64,000 nucleotides of DNA from Sandaracinomonas limnophila (lineage in GTDB: Bacteria > Bacteroidota > Bacteroidia > Cytophagales > Spirosomataceae), in contig NZ_SACY01000001.1 in the NCBI RefSeq assembly GCF_004005965.1, forward strand, positions 737,366 through 801,365. Reading direction: 5' to 3'. The position numbers and the translations under genes are program-made. This document shows positions 8,349 through 17,347 of the stretch, in pieces; within the stretch, counting starts at the first letter, position 1, and every line of letters starts with the position of its first letter. The notes below the pieces were generated by a model. The model was not told the DNA's origin. It did no database searches and saw only the letters and a program-made list of their open reading frames with translations.

Positions 8349-9275
8349 TTATCTTCTGTTATCATGGTTTTCCATCATACTTAAATAGCTCAAATAACGA
8401 GAAACAGCAATTTCTCCTGTTTCCATAGACCGAATAACGGCGCAGCCTGGTTCTTTAATGTGTCGACAATTGTTAAACTTGCATTCCCCCAACAAGTCAC
8501 GCATTTCAGGGAAATAATGGCTCAATTCTGCCTCTTCAATGTCCAATAAACCCATTTCATTAATGCCGGGACTATCAATTAAAAAAGTTCCTTCTCCTAA
8601 CTCCCACATCGTTGCATAGGTAGTCGTATGCACTCCTTTTTTAGCAAAATCTGAAATTTCGTTAGTTTTGATGTTCAATCCGGGTGAAACTACGTTCATC
8701 AAGCTGGATTTACCTACTCCAGAATGTCCCGCCAAAAGCGTAATTTTACCTTGAAAAAGCTCTTTAAAATCCTCCAATCCCTGATTTTTATCTACGGAAG
8801 TCAATAAAATTCCGTACCCTAAACTTTGGTATAATCCTGCTAATTCAAATACTTCTTCCTGCTCATGTTCATTCAATAAATCCATTTTATTGAAAACGAT
8901 CGTCACAGGAATTCGAAATGCCTCCGCACTTACTAAAAAACGGTCTAAAAATCCCAAAGAGGTTTTCGGCATTTTTAAGGTCATCACAAACAATGCTTGA
9001 TCAAGGTTGCAGGCCATCAATTGTCCGTGGTGGGCATTATGAACCGATTTGCGAATGATGTAATTTTTGCGGGGTAAAATTTCATCAATGATTACCTTCT
9101 GATTTCCCTCGTCCTCCATTTCAAACATCACCCAATCCCCTACGGCAATAGGGTTAGAGGTTTGAAGTCCCTTCATTTTAAATTTACCCTTCAGTCGGCC
9201 ATCAAAAACCTTCCCAGATTCTGAACGAATCTCGTACCAAGAACCTGTAGAACGCATGATTAAGCCTTTTTCCAT
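8349..9275 (-). CDS. rsgA: Ribosome small-subunit-dependent GTPase RsgA
   Basis: The 308-residue GTPase acts in late 30S maturation. The N-terminal OB-fold (about 1-70, AVGDWVMFE) is followed by a circularly permuted GTPase with G4 (FNKMDLL), then G1 (GHSGVGKSSL), then G3 (IDSPGINEMG). This order is diagnostic. The C-terminal zinc site is CKFNNCRHIKEPGC. The start at 9275 gives MEKGLIMRSTGSWYEIR, which matches the usual length, and it overlaps the end of waaA by 16 bp. Co-transcription with waaA and the ROK kinase is likely. Confidence 0.96.
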   Translation of the reverse strand: MEKGLIMRSTGSWYEIRSESGKVFDGRLKGKFKMKGLQTSNPIAVGDWVMFEMEDEGNQKVIIDEILPRKNYIIRKSVHNAHHGQLMACNLDQALFVMTLKMPKTSLGFLDRFLVSAEAFRIPVTIVFNKMDLLNEHEQEEVFELAGLYQSLGYGILLTSVDKNQGLEDFKELFQGKITLLAGHSGVGKSSLMNVVSPGLNIKTNEISDFAKKGVHTTTYATMWELGEGTFLIDSPGINEMGLLDIEEAELSHYFPEMRDLLGECKFNNCRHIKEPGCAVIRSMETGEIAVSRYLSYLSMMENHDNRR

Positions 9276-10516
9276 CCCTCCAATTGATTAATAAATGTCA
9301 TAATTTTTTTAGTTGCCCCAACATTTTCCTTTACAAATTGCGTTGAGGCCTTTTCAATTGCTAATCGTTTATCCGCATTTTTTTCAAAATCGCTTACCAA
9401 AATTTCCATTTCCTCGGTAGAGGAAATAACAAAAGCAATTCCTTTTTCAATCAAATCCACTGCTTCCTGAAATTTTTGGTAATTTTTATTGCCAAAAAAG
9501 ATCGGTGGACCAAATACCGCAGCTTCTAAGGTATTGTGTAAACCAGCCCCGAAACTACCGCCAATATAGGCATATTTACAGGATTGATACAAAGAAGCTA
9601 AACGGCCAAATTCATTTACAAATAGAACTTTTGCCTTTTCAATTTCCGATTGAGTAGACCCTTTTGAATAGGCAACAGATTGCCCCAATTCATTGGCCCA
9701 GCGACTCATTTCCTCTGGGTGCATTTCATGTGGAGCAATAATCCATTTGAAATCATTTTTTTGAATTATCGGTATCAACACCTGCATATCGACATCCCAC
9801 ACAGAGCCTGCAACAGCAAATTCCGACTTCCCAACAAATAACTCCTTGATTTCCCAGTGTTCTATTTGCTGCGATAAATCCAAAACCCTGTCGAAACGAG
9901 TATCTCCAACCACCTCAAAATGCGAAATTCCATGAGCTGCCAACAAATCCGCTGATTTCTTGTTTTGCAAATACAAGCGAGTGAAATTGTTTAGAATTTG
10001 TCTAAAAAAGGAACCAAAAATGCCAAAAAATACGGAATTTTCTCTAAAAATGGCTGAAACCAACAAAGTAGGAATATTGCGTTTTTTCAATTCAGAAAGA
10101 TAAAAATACCAATATTCGTATTTCACAAAAATCGCTAAATCGGGCTGAACCCAATCCAAAAAAGCTTTGGCATTTTTCTTGGAATCCAAAGGCAAATAAA
10201 CCACCTCATCCACCTTATCGTAATTCTTTCGTACCTCATAACCAGAAGGAGAAAAAAAGCTCAAAACAATCCGATGTGTAGGATATTTCGCTCGGTATGC
10301 CTCAATTATCGGTCGACCCTGTTCAAATTCACCCAAAGAAGCCACATGAAACCAGACGTTTATTTTTCCCAAAGCTTCAACCCTTGTGGTTGAAGAGTGA
10401 GCCAGTGAGCGAGACCACCCTTCAACCATTAATTTTGCTTTCGCATGGAACAATGCTGCAAATTTTATCGTTTGCTTATATAAAAACAATCCAAAAGAAT
10501 AAAGCCAAACACCCAA
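9260..10516 (-). CDS. waaA: 3-deoxy-D-manno-octulosonic acid (Kdo) transferase WaaA
   Basis: The 418-residue glycosyltransferase adds Kdo to lipid A precursors at the inner membrane. Diagnostic segments are the N-terminal membrane anchor (LYSFGLFLYKQTIKFAA), WFHVASLGEFEQGRPIIE, FVKYEYWYFYL, IIAPHEMHPEE and YIGGSFGAGLHNTLEAA. Residues roughly 33-50 (EGWSRSLAHSSTTRVEALG) replace the basic stretch usually found there and coincide with a REP-like hairpin in the DNA at 10375-10427. The gene heads a tight minus-strand run with rsgA and the ROK kinase. Together with lpxH, it shows that the cell makes lipid A/Kdo. Confidence 0.95.
   Translation of the reverse strand: MGVWLYSFGLFLYKQTIKFAALFHAKAKLMVEGWSRSLAHSSTTRVEALGKINVWFHVASLGEFEQGRPIIEAYRAKYPTHRIVLSFFSPSGYEVRKNYDKVDEVVYLPLDSKKNAKAFLDWVQPDLAIFVKYEYWYFYLSELKKRNIPTLLVSAIFRENSVFFGIFGSFFRQILNNFTRLYLQNKKSADLLAAHGISHFEVVGDTRFDRVLDLSQQIEHWEIKELFVGKSEFAVAGSVWDVDMQVLIPIIQKNDFKWIIAPHEMHPEEMSRWANELGQSVAYSKGSTQSEIEKAKVLFVNEFGRLASLYQSCKYAYIGGSFGAGLHNTLEAAVFGPPIFFGNKNYQKFQEAVDLIEKGIAFVISSTEEMEILVSDFEKNADKRLAIEKASTQFVKENVGATKKIMTFINQLEGWKKA
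10375..10427. repeat. REP-like hairpin inside waaA
   Basis: The inverted repeat CTTCAACC (10375-10382) and GGTTGAAG (10388-10395) is followed by GAGTGAGCCAGTGAGCGAG and a partial third arm ending CTTCAACC. The core CAACCCTTGTGGTTG is identical to an intergenic palindrome at 21265-21279. Here it lies in the coding region of waaA. Confidence 0.75.
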
Positions 10517-10523
10517 AATTTCG

Positions 10524-10531
10524 TAAATTTG
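10524..10531 (+). promoter_or_regulatory. Candidate -7 box (TAAATTTG) for the ytxJ-lipA run
   Basis: TAAATTTG matches the Bacteroidota -7 consensus TAnnTTTG and lies 46 bp upstream of the YtxJ start. No clear -33 TTTG is seen at the expected spacing. Confidence 0.45.
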
Positions 10532-10577
10532 ATTTGAATTTTAAAATTACAAAAAATACTTTGCTCAATTACGCAAA

Positions 10578-10916
10578 ATGAATTGGATAAATCTGACAAA
10601 TAGTTCCCAAATAAATGAAATCATTGAACTTTCGAAACTATCACCTGTTTTGATTTTCAAACATTCAACGCGTTGTTCCATTTCTTCTACAGCCCTAAAT
10701 CGATTAGAAAGAGCCTGGAATATCGATCACGAAAATATTTATTATTTAGATTTAATCGCCCACCGAGATATTTCAAATGCTTTGGCAGAAACATTTCAAG
10801 TGGAGCACCAGTCACCACAGGTGATGATCATTTCCAATGGAAAATCCATTTTTGATGAAAGCCATTGGGAAATTTCATTTGACACTATTGAACCTATTTT
10901 GGCACAAACCGCATGA
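10578..10916 (+). CDS. YtxJ/BrxC-type monothiol bacilliredoxin-like protein
   Basis: The 112-residue thioredoxin-fold protein has the motif FKHSTRCSISSTALNRL, where the TRCxIS site with a single reactive Cys matches the YtxJ (DUF2847) family. It also has a cis-Pro-like segment HQSPQVMII. Family members are proposed to reduce bacillithiol mixed disulfides, and bacillithiol is made by many Bacteroidota. The stop overlaps the next start (ATGA), so it is coupled to the outer-membrane protein gene. It also lies in the same run as lipA. Confidence 0.82.
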   Translation: MNWINLTNSSQINEIIELSKLSPVLIFKHSTRCSISSTALNRLERAWNIDHENIYYLDLIAHRDISNALAETFQVEHQSPQVMIISNGKSIFDESHWEISFDTIEPILAQTA

Positions 10917-11743
10917 AAAAACTAGTATTCTTTTTGCTTTTTTGCCTAAACTTTGGCGTTTTTGCCCAAAGAAGAGGCACCGCGAATACTAGCAGCACCC
11001 TACAACCGCCCAGTTCAACAACTAATAAAACTTCTACAACTCGAGCAATCGATAAAAGAAATTCGACTCCAACAGCATTAGCCAAAAAAGGCAATGGGTA
11101 TTGGGCCTTTGGATTAACAACACATACCAATGCAGGTATTATTGGTGGATTAAACTTCAAAAAAGCTTGGGGAAAAAATGAAAATAAACTAACTTTTTTT
11201 GAGTTAGATTTAGTAAAAACAGAAGATTATAAAGAATATAGTTATTACGACCCCATCAATAATTTTTCCTACCAAGATGGCAAAATCAACCATTTATTTA
11301 CCATAAGGCCTGAATTGGGAAAAGAGTTTACTTTATTGAAAAAAAGCTCAAATTCTGGACCTCAATTAAAAGCTATTTTAGCTACCGGACCCAGCATTGG
11401 TCTTTTAAGTCCCTACTATGTAAATGTTACTTCGAGTGCCTCAGGGTATTCGAAAATTGTAACTGCAAAAATGATTGATATTTTCAATAGTTCCGCACAA
11501 ACATTAATTCCTGTTGGGGCAGCAAGCATGTTCAAAGGACTTTCAGAAAGTAAAATTCAGCCCGGTTGGCATTTTAAATCGGGATTATTAATCGATTTCA
11601 ATTCTGTAAAAAACAATTATATATCCTTGGAGTTTGGTGTATTAGCGGATATTTATGCCAAACCCGTGGAATTAATTTATGACAATGCCGGCAGAAATAC
11701 CTACACCGCCGCATATTTAACATTTTATTTAGGTAAAAAATAG
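10913..11743 (+). CDS. Secreted or outer-membrane protein of unknown function
   Basis: The 276-residue product has a signal peptide ([19 protein letters not shown]) and a low-complexity Ser/Thr linker to about residue 60. Alternating beta-strand-like segments follow ([32 protein letters not shown]), with a terminal aromatic strand ([11 protein letters not shown]) typical of outer-membrane barrels. I do not recognise a named family. It is coupled by ATGA overlap to the YtxJ-like gene and lies 4 bp before lipA, so the three genes are probably one transcript. A structural barrel prediction would be the useful check. Confidence 0.75.
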   Translation: MKKLVFFLLFCLNFGVFAQRRGTANTSSTLQPPSSTTNKTSTTRAIDKRNSTPTALAKKGNGYWAFGLTTHTNAGIIGGLNFKKAWGKNENKLTFFELDLVKTEDYKEYSYYDPINNFSYQDGKINHLFTIRPELGKEFTLLKKSSNSGPQLKAILATGPSIGLLSPYYVNVTSSASGYSKIVTAKMIDIFNSSAQTLIPVGAASMFKGLSESKIQPGWHFKSGLLIDFNSVKNNYISLEFGVLADIYAKPVELIYDNAGRNTYTAAYLTFYLGKK

Positions 11744-11747
11744 TATT

Positions 11748-12617
11748 ATGATTGAATTACCACAAATTAACCCGGCAAGTTCTCCTCGTAAACCCGATTG
11801 GTTGCGCGTTAAATTACCCATTGGAGAAAGCTACACAAAGGTTCGCAAAATTGTGGATGATTATAAATTGCACACCATTTGCCAATCAGGCAATTGTCCA
11901 AACATGGGCGAATGCTGGGGAGAAGGTACAGCAACCTTTATGATTTTGGGAAATACCTGCACGCGTTCTTGCACTTTTTGTGCAGTTGCCACAGGTAGAC
12001 CCAATGAATATGACGAGGATGAACCTAGACGTGTGGCTGAGGCCATTCGATTGATGGGTGTAAAACATGCAGTTATTACTTCAGTTAATAGAGACGAATT
12101 GAAAGACAAAGGTGCAGAGATTTGGTACCAGACTGTTCGTGCTGTCAAGGAAGAAAACCTTCAAACTACCATTGAAACGCTTATTCCTGATACAAAAGGA
12201 AACTGGGACGCTTTAATACGTATGATAGAAGGCGGACAGGAAGTTGTTTCCCACAACATGGAAACAGTGGAACGACTATACCGTTACGTGCGTCCACAAG
12301 CAAAATACGCAAGAAGTTTAGAGCAAATTCAACGTACGAAAGATTTTGGAAAGAGAACCAAAACGGGATTAATGTTGGGACTTGGAGAAACGAAAGATGA
12401 GGTTTTGCAAGCTATGGACGATTTAGCAAAACATGGTTTGGATGTTTTGACATTAGGTCAATACTTACAACCGACTAAAATGCATCATGAGGTTATCGAA
12501 TGGATACATCCAGATACTTTTGCATGGTACAAAGAAGAAGGGCTTAAAAGAGGATTTGATTACGTTGAATCAGGTGCATTGGTTCGTTCAAGTTACCATG
12601 CAGAAAGACATATTTAA
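11748..12617 (+). CDS. lipA: Lipoyl synthase LipA
   Basis: The 289-residue radical-SAM enzyme inserts two sulfurs into octanoylated lipoyl domains. The auxiliary cluster cysteines are in [12 protein letters not shown] (C45, C50, C56), the radical-SAM cluster is CTRSCTFC (C71, C75, C78), and the C-terminal RSSYHAE contains the conserved serine. Its substrates include the lipoyl domains of SucB encoded at 37.9-39.4 kb. It follows the outer-membrane protein gene by 4 bp and precedes crtY by 2 bp. Confidence 0.97.
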   Translation: MIELPQINPASSPRKPDWLRVKLPIGESYTKVRKIVDDYKLHTICQSGNCPNMGECWGEGTATFMILGNTCTRSCTFCAVATGRPNEYDEDEPRRVAEAIRLMGVKHAVITSVNRDELKDKGAEIWYQTVRAVKEENLQTTIETLIPDTKGNWDALIRMIEGGQEVVSHNMETVERLYRYVRPQAKYARSLEQIQRTKDFGKRTKTGLMLGLGETKDEVLQAMDDLAKHGLDVLTLGQYLQPTKMHHEVIEWIHPDTFAWYKEEGLKRGFDYVESGALVRSSYHAERHI

Positions 12618-12619
12618 AA

Positions 12620-13801
12620 ATGAAAACAGGGAAAACTTCATTTGACTACATCATTGCAGGAGGCGGATTGGCTGGACTGAGCTTAGCTTATCACCTTTCT
12701 AATAGTCCCCTTAGTTCAAAGGACGTTCTGATAATTGATTCCTCAGCCAAAAATACAAATGATAAAACTTGGTGTTATTGGTCAGAAGAAGATGAAGATG
12801 ATTTTTCCAAGATAGTTGAGAAGGAATGGTCGAAAATTGGCGTTCAAGGCCTAAATCAAGTCCAACAAGTTATTGAAATCGATCCCTACAAATACAAAAA
12901 AATCAAAAGTGAAGATTGGTATAAATTTATCAAAAACCATTTGAAAAATTTCCCTAATTTTCAATTTTTGCAAGCCGACATTGAAGACATTTTCTATGCT
13001 GGACTTGGCGTAATGGTCAATACAAGCAAGGGTAAATTTATGGCAAATCAAAAGGTTTTTGATAGCATAAGTCCCTTTCCTTTTGAAAATGAAAATCCAG
13101 ATGATTTAAAACAACATTTTGTTGGATGGACGATAGAAAGTAATTTTCCTGCTTTCAAAGCAGATGTTGCCCAGATTTTTGATTTTAGAGTAGGTATGGG
13201 AATGGATGCAGAGTTCATCTATTTTTTACCAACCAATTCGCACACAGCATTGGTTGAACATACGCTGTTTTCAGGTGAATTGAAACCTAAAGATTATTAT
13301 GAGGAAAAAATCAAAAATTATTTGTTGGCCAATTTTAATTTAGGAGAAGATGATTACCGTATCCTGGAAAAAGAGGAAGGAATTATCCCAATGATTGAAT
13401 TGAATATTCCGCAAAATTTATACCAAAAATGGATTAAAATTGGAACTGCAGGTGGATTTGTTAAATCTTCAACTGGATATAGTTTCTATCAAACTCAACA
13501 AATTTTAAAAGAAATGGTTAAAAATTTAGCCTCGAAAAATTACAAGGCCGAACTTATTTCAAAACCTTTCTTTAAACGTTGGTTGGATGCTACCTTTTTA
13601 GACGTGATGGGAAATCCAACGATCGAATCTAATCCAATCCTTTTACAATTGTTTGAAAAAAATAATCCTCAGATACTTTTAAAATTTTTACAAGGAGATG
13701 GCGATAATTCAGACGACCTAAGCGTTATGCTGTCAGTTCCTAAACTAACTTTCATGAAAGCAGGTATATCCTCCCTTTTTAAAGTTTTAAAAAAAGCTTA
13801 A
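12620..13801 (+). CDS. crtY: Lycopene cyclase family flavoprotein (CrtY-like)
   Basis: The 393-residue protein has an N-terminal dinucleotide-binding motif (YIIAGGGLAGLSLAYHL) and NDKTWCYWS, then QHFVGWTIES, FDFRVGMGMD, EEGIIPMIEL and KIGTAGGFVKSSTGYSF. These are the lycopene beta-cyclase signatures. It would convert lycopene to a cyclised carotenoid, which fits a pigmented bacterium. No other carotenoid genes are in the window, and the gene sits alone between lipA and metK. Base use resembles its neighbours. The symbol is a family assignment. Confidence 0.85.
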   Translation: MKTGKTSFDYIIAGGGLAGLSLAYHLSNSPLSSKDVLIIDSSAKNTNDKTWCYWSEEDEDDFSKIVEKEWSKIGVQGLNQVQQVIEIDPYKYKKIKSEDWYKFIKNHLKNFPNFQFLQADIEDIFYAGLGVMVNTSKGKFMANQKVFDSISPFPFENENPDDLKQHFVGWTIESNFPAFKADVAQIFDFRVGMGMDAEFIYFLPTNSHTALVEHTLFSGELKPKDYYEEKIKNYLLANFNLGEDDYRILEKEEGIIPMIELNIPQNLYQKWIKIGTAGGFVKSSTGYSFYQTQQILKEMVKNLASKNYKAELISKPFFKRWLDATFLDVMGNPTIESNPILLQLFEKNNPQILLKFLQGDGDNSDDLSVMLSVPKLTFMKAGISSLFKVLKKA

Positions 13802-13806
13802 ATTTG
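13799..13806 (+). promoter_or_regulatory. Candidate -7 box (TAAATTTG) for metK
   Basis: TAAATTTG overlaps the stop codon of crtY and lies 26 bp before the metK ATG. It fits the TAnnTTTG consensus. This would let metK be transcribed independently of the lipA-crtY run. Confidence 0.45.
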
Positions 13807-13831
13807 TAGCTTCTTAAAAAAATCACCTTAT

Positions 13832-15088
13832 ATGGCATATTTATTTACCTCTGAATCAGTTTCAGAAGGACATCCAGACAAAGTAGCAGATCAAATCTCT
13901 GATGCACTTATTGACCATTTCATGGCTTTTGACCCAAGTTCAAAAGTTGCTTGTGAAACTTTAGTGACAACCGGACAGGTTATTTTGGCAGGAGAAGTAA
14001 AAACGAATTCCTATTTAGACGTTCAAAATATCACACGTGAGGTAATTCGTAAAATTGGCTATACCAAATCTGAATATATGTTTGAGGCAAATTCTTGTGG
14101 AATTTTGTCGGCTATTCACGAACAATCTGCGGATATCAATCAAGGTGTAGAAAGAAAAAATCCAGAAGAGCAAGGTGCTGGTGACCAAGGAATGATGTTT
14201 GGTTTTGCAACTAAAGAAACTGACAACTATATGCCTTTGGCTTTAGATTTAGCTCATAAAATCTTACAAGAATTATCTTACATTCGTAACAACGAACCTA
14301 ACTTAATTGGTTATTTGCGTCCAGATGCAAAGTCGCAGGTTACGATTGAATATTCTGATGACCACAAGCCTCAAAGAATTGATACCATCGTAGTTTCTAC
14401 CCAACATGATGATTTCGGAACAGAAGCGGATATGTTGGCTAAGATCAACAAAGACATTGTTGAAATCGTTATTCCACGTGTAAAGGCAAAATTAAAGCCA
14501 GAATTACAAGGTTTATTCAATGATGCTATCACCTATCATATTAATCCTACTGGTAAATTTGTAATTGGTGGTCCACATGGAGATACCGGTCTAACTGGAA
14601 GAAAAATTATTGTGGATACTTATGGCGGAAAAGGCGCTCACGGTGGTGGAGCTTTCTCTGGAAAAGATCCTTCCAAAGTTGACCGTTCAGCAGCTTATGC
14701 AACTCGTCATATTGCTAAAAATTTGGTAGCTGCAGGTTTATGCGATCAAGTATTGGTTCAAGTTTCTTATGCAATTGGTGTGGCTAAACCATGTGGTTTG
14801 TTCATTGATACGTATGGAACAGCAAAAGTTGGCTTATCTGATGGAGAAATTGCTCGCAAAGTAGAAAGTATTTTCGACATGCGTCCATATTTCATCGAAC
14901 AACGTTTGAAATTGAGAAACCCGATGTATGCGGAAACTGCTGCTTATGGACACATGGGAAGAAAGAACGAAGTAGTTACAAAAACCTTCCACGGTCCAAA
15001 TGGCCAAAAAGTAACCAAGGAAGTTGAATTATTTACTTGGGAAAAACTAGATTATGTAGATGCTGTCAAATCAGCGTTTGGGATATAA
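13832..15088 (+). CDS. metK: S-adenosylmethionine synthetase MetK
   Basis: The 418-residue cytosolic enzyme makes SAM from methionine and ATP. Signatures include [33 protein letters not shown] and [19 protein letters not shown]. The length is that of the long Bacteroidota form. SAM is used by LipA and by the SpoU methyltransferase elsewhere in the window. A strong hairpin follows the stop. Confidence 0.98.
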   Translation: MAYLFTSESVSEGHPDKVADQISDALIDHFMAFDPSSKVACETLVTTGQVILAGEVKTNSYLDVQNITREVIRKIGYTKSEYMFEANSCGILSAIHEQSADINQGVERKNPEEQGAGDQGMMFGFATKETDNYMPLALDLAHKILQELSYIRNNEPNLIGYLRPDAKSQVTIEYSDDHKPQRIDTIVVSTQHDDFGTEADMLAKINKDIVEIVIPRVKAKLKPELQGLFNDAITYHINPTGKFVIGGPHGDTGLTGRKIIVDTYGGKGAHGGGAFSGKDPSKVDRSAAYATRHIAKNLVAAGLCDQVLVQVSYAIGVAKPCGLFIDTYGTAKVGLSDGEIARKVESIFDMRPYFIEQRLKLRNPMYAETAAYGHMGRKNEVVTKTFHGPNGQKVTKEVELFTWEKLDYVDAVKSAFGI

Positions 15089-15091
15089 AAG

Positions 15092-15119
15092 AAAAGGCTG
15101 CCAATTGGCAGCCTTTTTT
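15092..15119. terminator. Bidirectional intrinsic terminator, metK/hpf
   Basis: An 11-bp stem, AAAAGGCTGCC/GGCAGCCTTTT, with an AATT loop and flanking T-runs on both strands lies between the convergent metK and hpf stop codons. Confidence 0.88.
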
Positions 15120-15121
15120 AT

Positions 15122-15454
15122 TTATTCTTCAATCAATTTCGTTCGAGATTTTGTTGATTGAATTACTTTTTCCTTGAATCGTTTAATTTGCTCAGCTAAG
15201 GCATTCAATGCCAAATCTAAGGCTTCTTCAAAGGATCTTGCTCTTTCTTTTACAAATAACACTGCACCTGGAACAGCCAATTTAATTTCTAATAATTTCT
15301 CTTTGACTTTCCCCTCTCCTTGCTCTAATTTTAAAAAAACATCCCCACCAGTGATTCGGTCGTAAAAAGTGTCTAATTTGTTCAATTTTGCTTGAATAAC
15401 ATCAATCAACTTAGAATCTGCACTAAAATGGATCGCATGAACTTGCACTTTCAT
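15122..15454 (-). CDS. hpf: Ribosome hibernation-promoting factor (HPF/RaiA family, short form)
   Basis: The 110-residue protein has the beta-alpha-beta-beta-beta-alpha layout of HPF/YfiA. It starts MKVQVHAIHFSADSKLIDVI, has KLNKLDTFYDRI and ends with the basic helix FEEALDLALNALAEQIKRFK. It lacks the C-terminal dimerisation domain of long HPF. It would bind the 30S subunit and stabilise inactive ribosomes in stationary phase. It is transcribed alone toward metK. Confidence 0.9.
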   Translation of the reverse strand: MKVQVHAIHFSADSKLIDVIQAKLNKLDTFYDRITGGDVFLKLEQGEGKVKEKLLEIKLAVPGAVLFVKERARSFEEALDLALNALAEQIKRFKEKVIQSTKSRTKLIEE

Positions 15455-15537
15455 AATATTAAAATTTAAATGGTGAAATAATTACGAAAATGTATAAATT
15501 AAAATTTGTCTTGTCAACTATTTTAACAAAATTTTAA

Positions 15538-17217
15538 TCAGTTTTTAATCCATTTTATTCGAACAATTTTAGATTCAATTCCAACTTCATTCAAAAGTTC
15601 ATTCCAAAAGAACTGTATGGGCGACAAATGGTCATTGGGCGACTTTACCTCTACAAAAAACAAATTGGTTTCACTCCAAACCATCAAATCAGGAAAACCT
15701 TTGGAATGGGTTGAAATATTTAACCACATTTGTTCTAAAATTGTAATTAATGCATCTGTTGGCAAACCTGTTAAAAATACTTTCAAAAGCTCCTCGTCCA
15801 AATCTTGCCAATCTAACAAAGGGTTTAAAGTACCTTCGTGCAAGGCTTTTAATTGATTGAAATCATCCCAAAAATGATTTAAATCTTGTAATAAATCCAA
15901 TTTTTTGCGGAATTCGTGTAAAGAGTTCAATCCAAAATTCTCCAAACGATACTGAGAAGGTGCCATTTGAAATGGATGAGAAAAAGTTTGATTTTGCGCA
16001 TCAAACAAAATATCCCATGCCAAAATTCCCATCAAGTTTTTCCAAATTCTGTTTTCTGTAAAGGCGGCTTGAAAACCTTCTGAAATGTAATAATTAGCAA
16101 CCTGAGCCTCAACTGAAAGAGTAATATCTTGCTCAATTTCGACAATTTCAGCTTTTTTGAGTTTTTGAGTTACTTGTTTGATAACCTTTTCTTCTGAAAA
16201 CTTTCCTAGAAAATCCTGATAAAAATGTCGATCATTTGGATGAGTAAACAATTCTAATCCCAATCGTGCATAGGTAATTGCCTCTTGAGTTCTTTTCAAT
16301 TTCTGCAAAATACGAATTCTACGTTCCAAACTTTGGGAGCCTAGACCCCATTGATAAATTTCAAGTGCCTCTTCAGAAAATCCACTACGTTCTAAATTCC
16401 GACCCAAGGCCATTACAGAGCGCTCAAAACTGCCATAACTTAGTTCAGTCAATTCTTCCAAAAGAGGCAATATTTCTTCATTCCAGGACTGAATCCAGTA
16501 AATGGGATTAGCTTTTTGTTTAATGGCCAATAGGAAAGCCTCATTCCAATTGGATATTTTCCATTTTTCAATCGCCTCTTGTCGATTGGAAAAATAGGGA
16601 ATTAAATCCTCCTCTTGAATTTCAAAAAATTGTCTGAATCCTAAATCTTTTACTACAAATTCGGTCAAATCTCTGGCCTTGCTACCGAAAAACAAGAATT
16701 GAAAGAAATCGAAATAAACTCTGTAATTCAACCTGAAAAGATCAGGAAACAGTTTTTCAAGTATTTTTTTGATGATATCAGATTCAATTTCAAGCAAAAT
16801 TTGTAAAAAAGCCTCTTTGGAATAAGATTTTTTAACTCCTAAATCTTGTGGAAAATCTTTACAGATAAGAAACAATTCCTCCTTTGTCAATTCTTGAAAT
16901 AATTGTTGTAAATCAATAGCATTTACATCCTTTATATATTGAATTAGATTCAAGGTCTTTAAATCCTCAAATGCTTGACTTAAATTTTCAATTTCGGAAT
17001 AGTGTAATTTATTTTGCTGAAACCAATTCGGTTTCCGAGAGCCTAAACGAATCAGCAAGCATTGTGCAGTAAAAGGAAGACCTTCGTAAATTGATAAAAA
17101 ATGAAGCTCATCTTCATTCAATAAATTGACATAATGCTTTTTAATAAAGTTTAATATGAAACCAAAATAATTCCAATAATAAAATTTTGGCAATTCATTC
17201 GGCTCAATTTTATCCAT
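15538..17217 (-). CDS. FAN1-like nuclease with C-terminal VRR-NUC domain
   Basis: The 559-residue protein has a C-terminal VRR-NUC domain with the catalytic pattern GFPDLMVW (Asp510), FFVEVKSPND (Glu523, Lys525) and HLSPIQFFW. The N-terminal region (FYYWNYFGFILNFIKKHY, LLIRLGSRKPNWF) resembles the SAP/winged-helix part of FAN1. A helical TPR-like middle contains YQWGLGSQSLERRIRILQKL. FAN1 proteins are structure-specific 5' nucleases in interstrand-crosslink repair, and bacterial homologues are known in Pseudomonas. No DNA-repair neighbours are present. The gene stands alone, 83 bp upstream of hpf on the same strand. Confidence 0.82.
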   Translation of the reverse strand: MDKIEPNELPKFYYWNYFGFILNFIKKHYVNLLNEDELHFLSIYEGLPFTAQCLLIRLGSRKPNWFQQNKLHYSEIENLSQAFEDLKTLNLIQYIKDVNAIDLQQLFQELTKEELFLICKDFPQDLGVKKSYSKEAFLQILLEIESDIIKKILEKLFPDLFRLNYRVYFDFFQFLFFGSKARDLTEFVVKDLGFRQFFEIQEEDLIPYFSNRQEAIEKWKISNWNEAFLLAIKQKANPIYWIQSWNEEILPLLEELTELSYGSFERSVMALGRNLERSGFSEEALEIYQWGLGSQSLERRIRILQKLKRTQEAITYARLGLELFTHPNDRHFYQDFLGKFSEEKVIKQVTQKLKKAEIVEIEQDITLSVEAQVANYYISEGFQAAFTENRIWKNLMGILAWDILFDAQNQTFSHPFQMAPSQYRLENFGLNSLHEFRKKLDLLQDLNHFWDDFNQLKALHEGTLNPLLDWQDLDEELLKVFLTGLPTDALITILEQMWLNISTHSKGFPDLMVWSETNLFFVEVKSPNDHLSPIQFFWNELLNEVGIESKIVRIKWIKN

Positions 17218-17304
17218 TATTTGTAAAAATTTGCATTATTTCAATATGCAATCGTTTAAATCGATACTAAAATTAGATTATTTTAATAATTACTGAAATT
17301 AATT

Positions 17305-17312
17305 TATATTTG
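17305..17312 (+). promoter_or_regulatory. Candidate -7 box (TATATTTG) for pgk
   Basis: TATATTTG fits TAnnTTTG and lies 35 bp before the pgk ATG, in the divergent gap between the nuclease gene and pgk. No -33 TTTG is evident. Confidence 0.5.
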
Positions 17313-17347
17313 TTAACATTAAATAATCCAAACGCAACAAAAATACT

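Noticed and set aside
12620..13801. Laterally acquired carotenoid gene
   Set aside because: Codon and base use match neighbours, the gene is fitted tightly after lipA, and there are no mobile-element traces.
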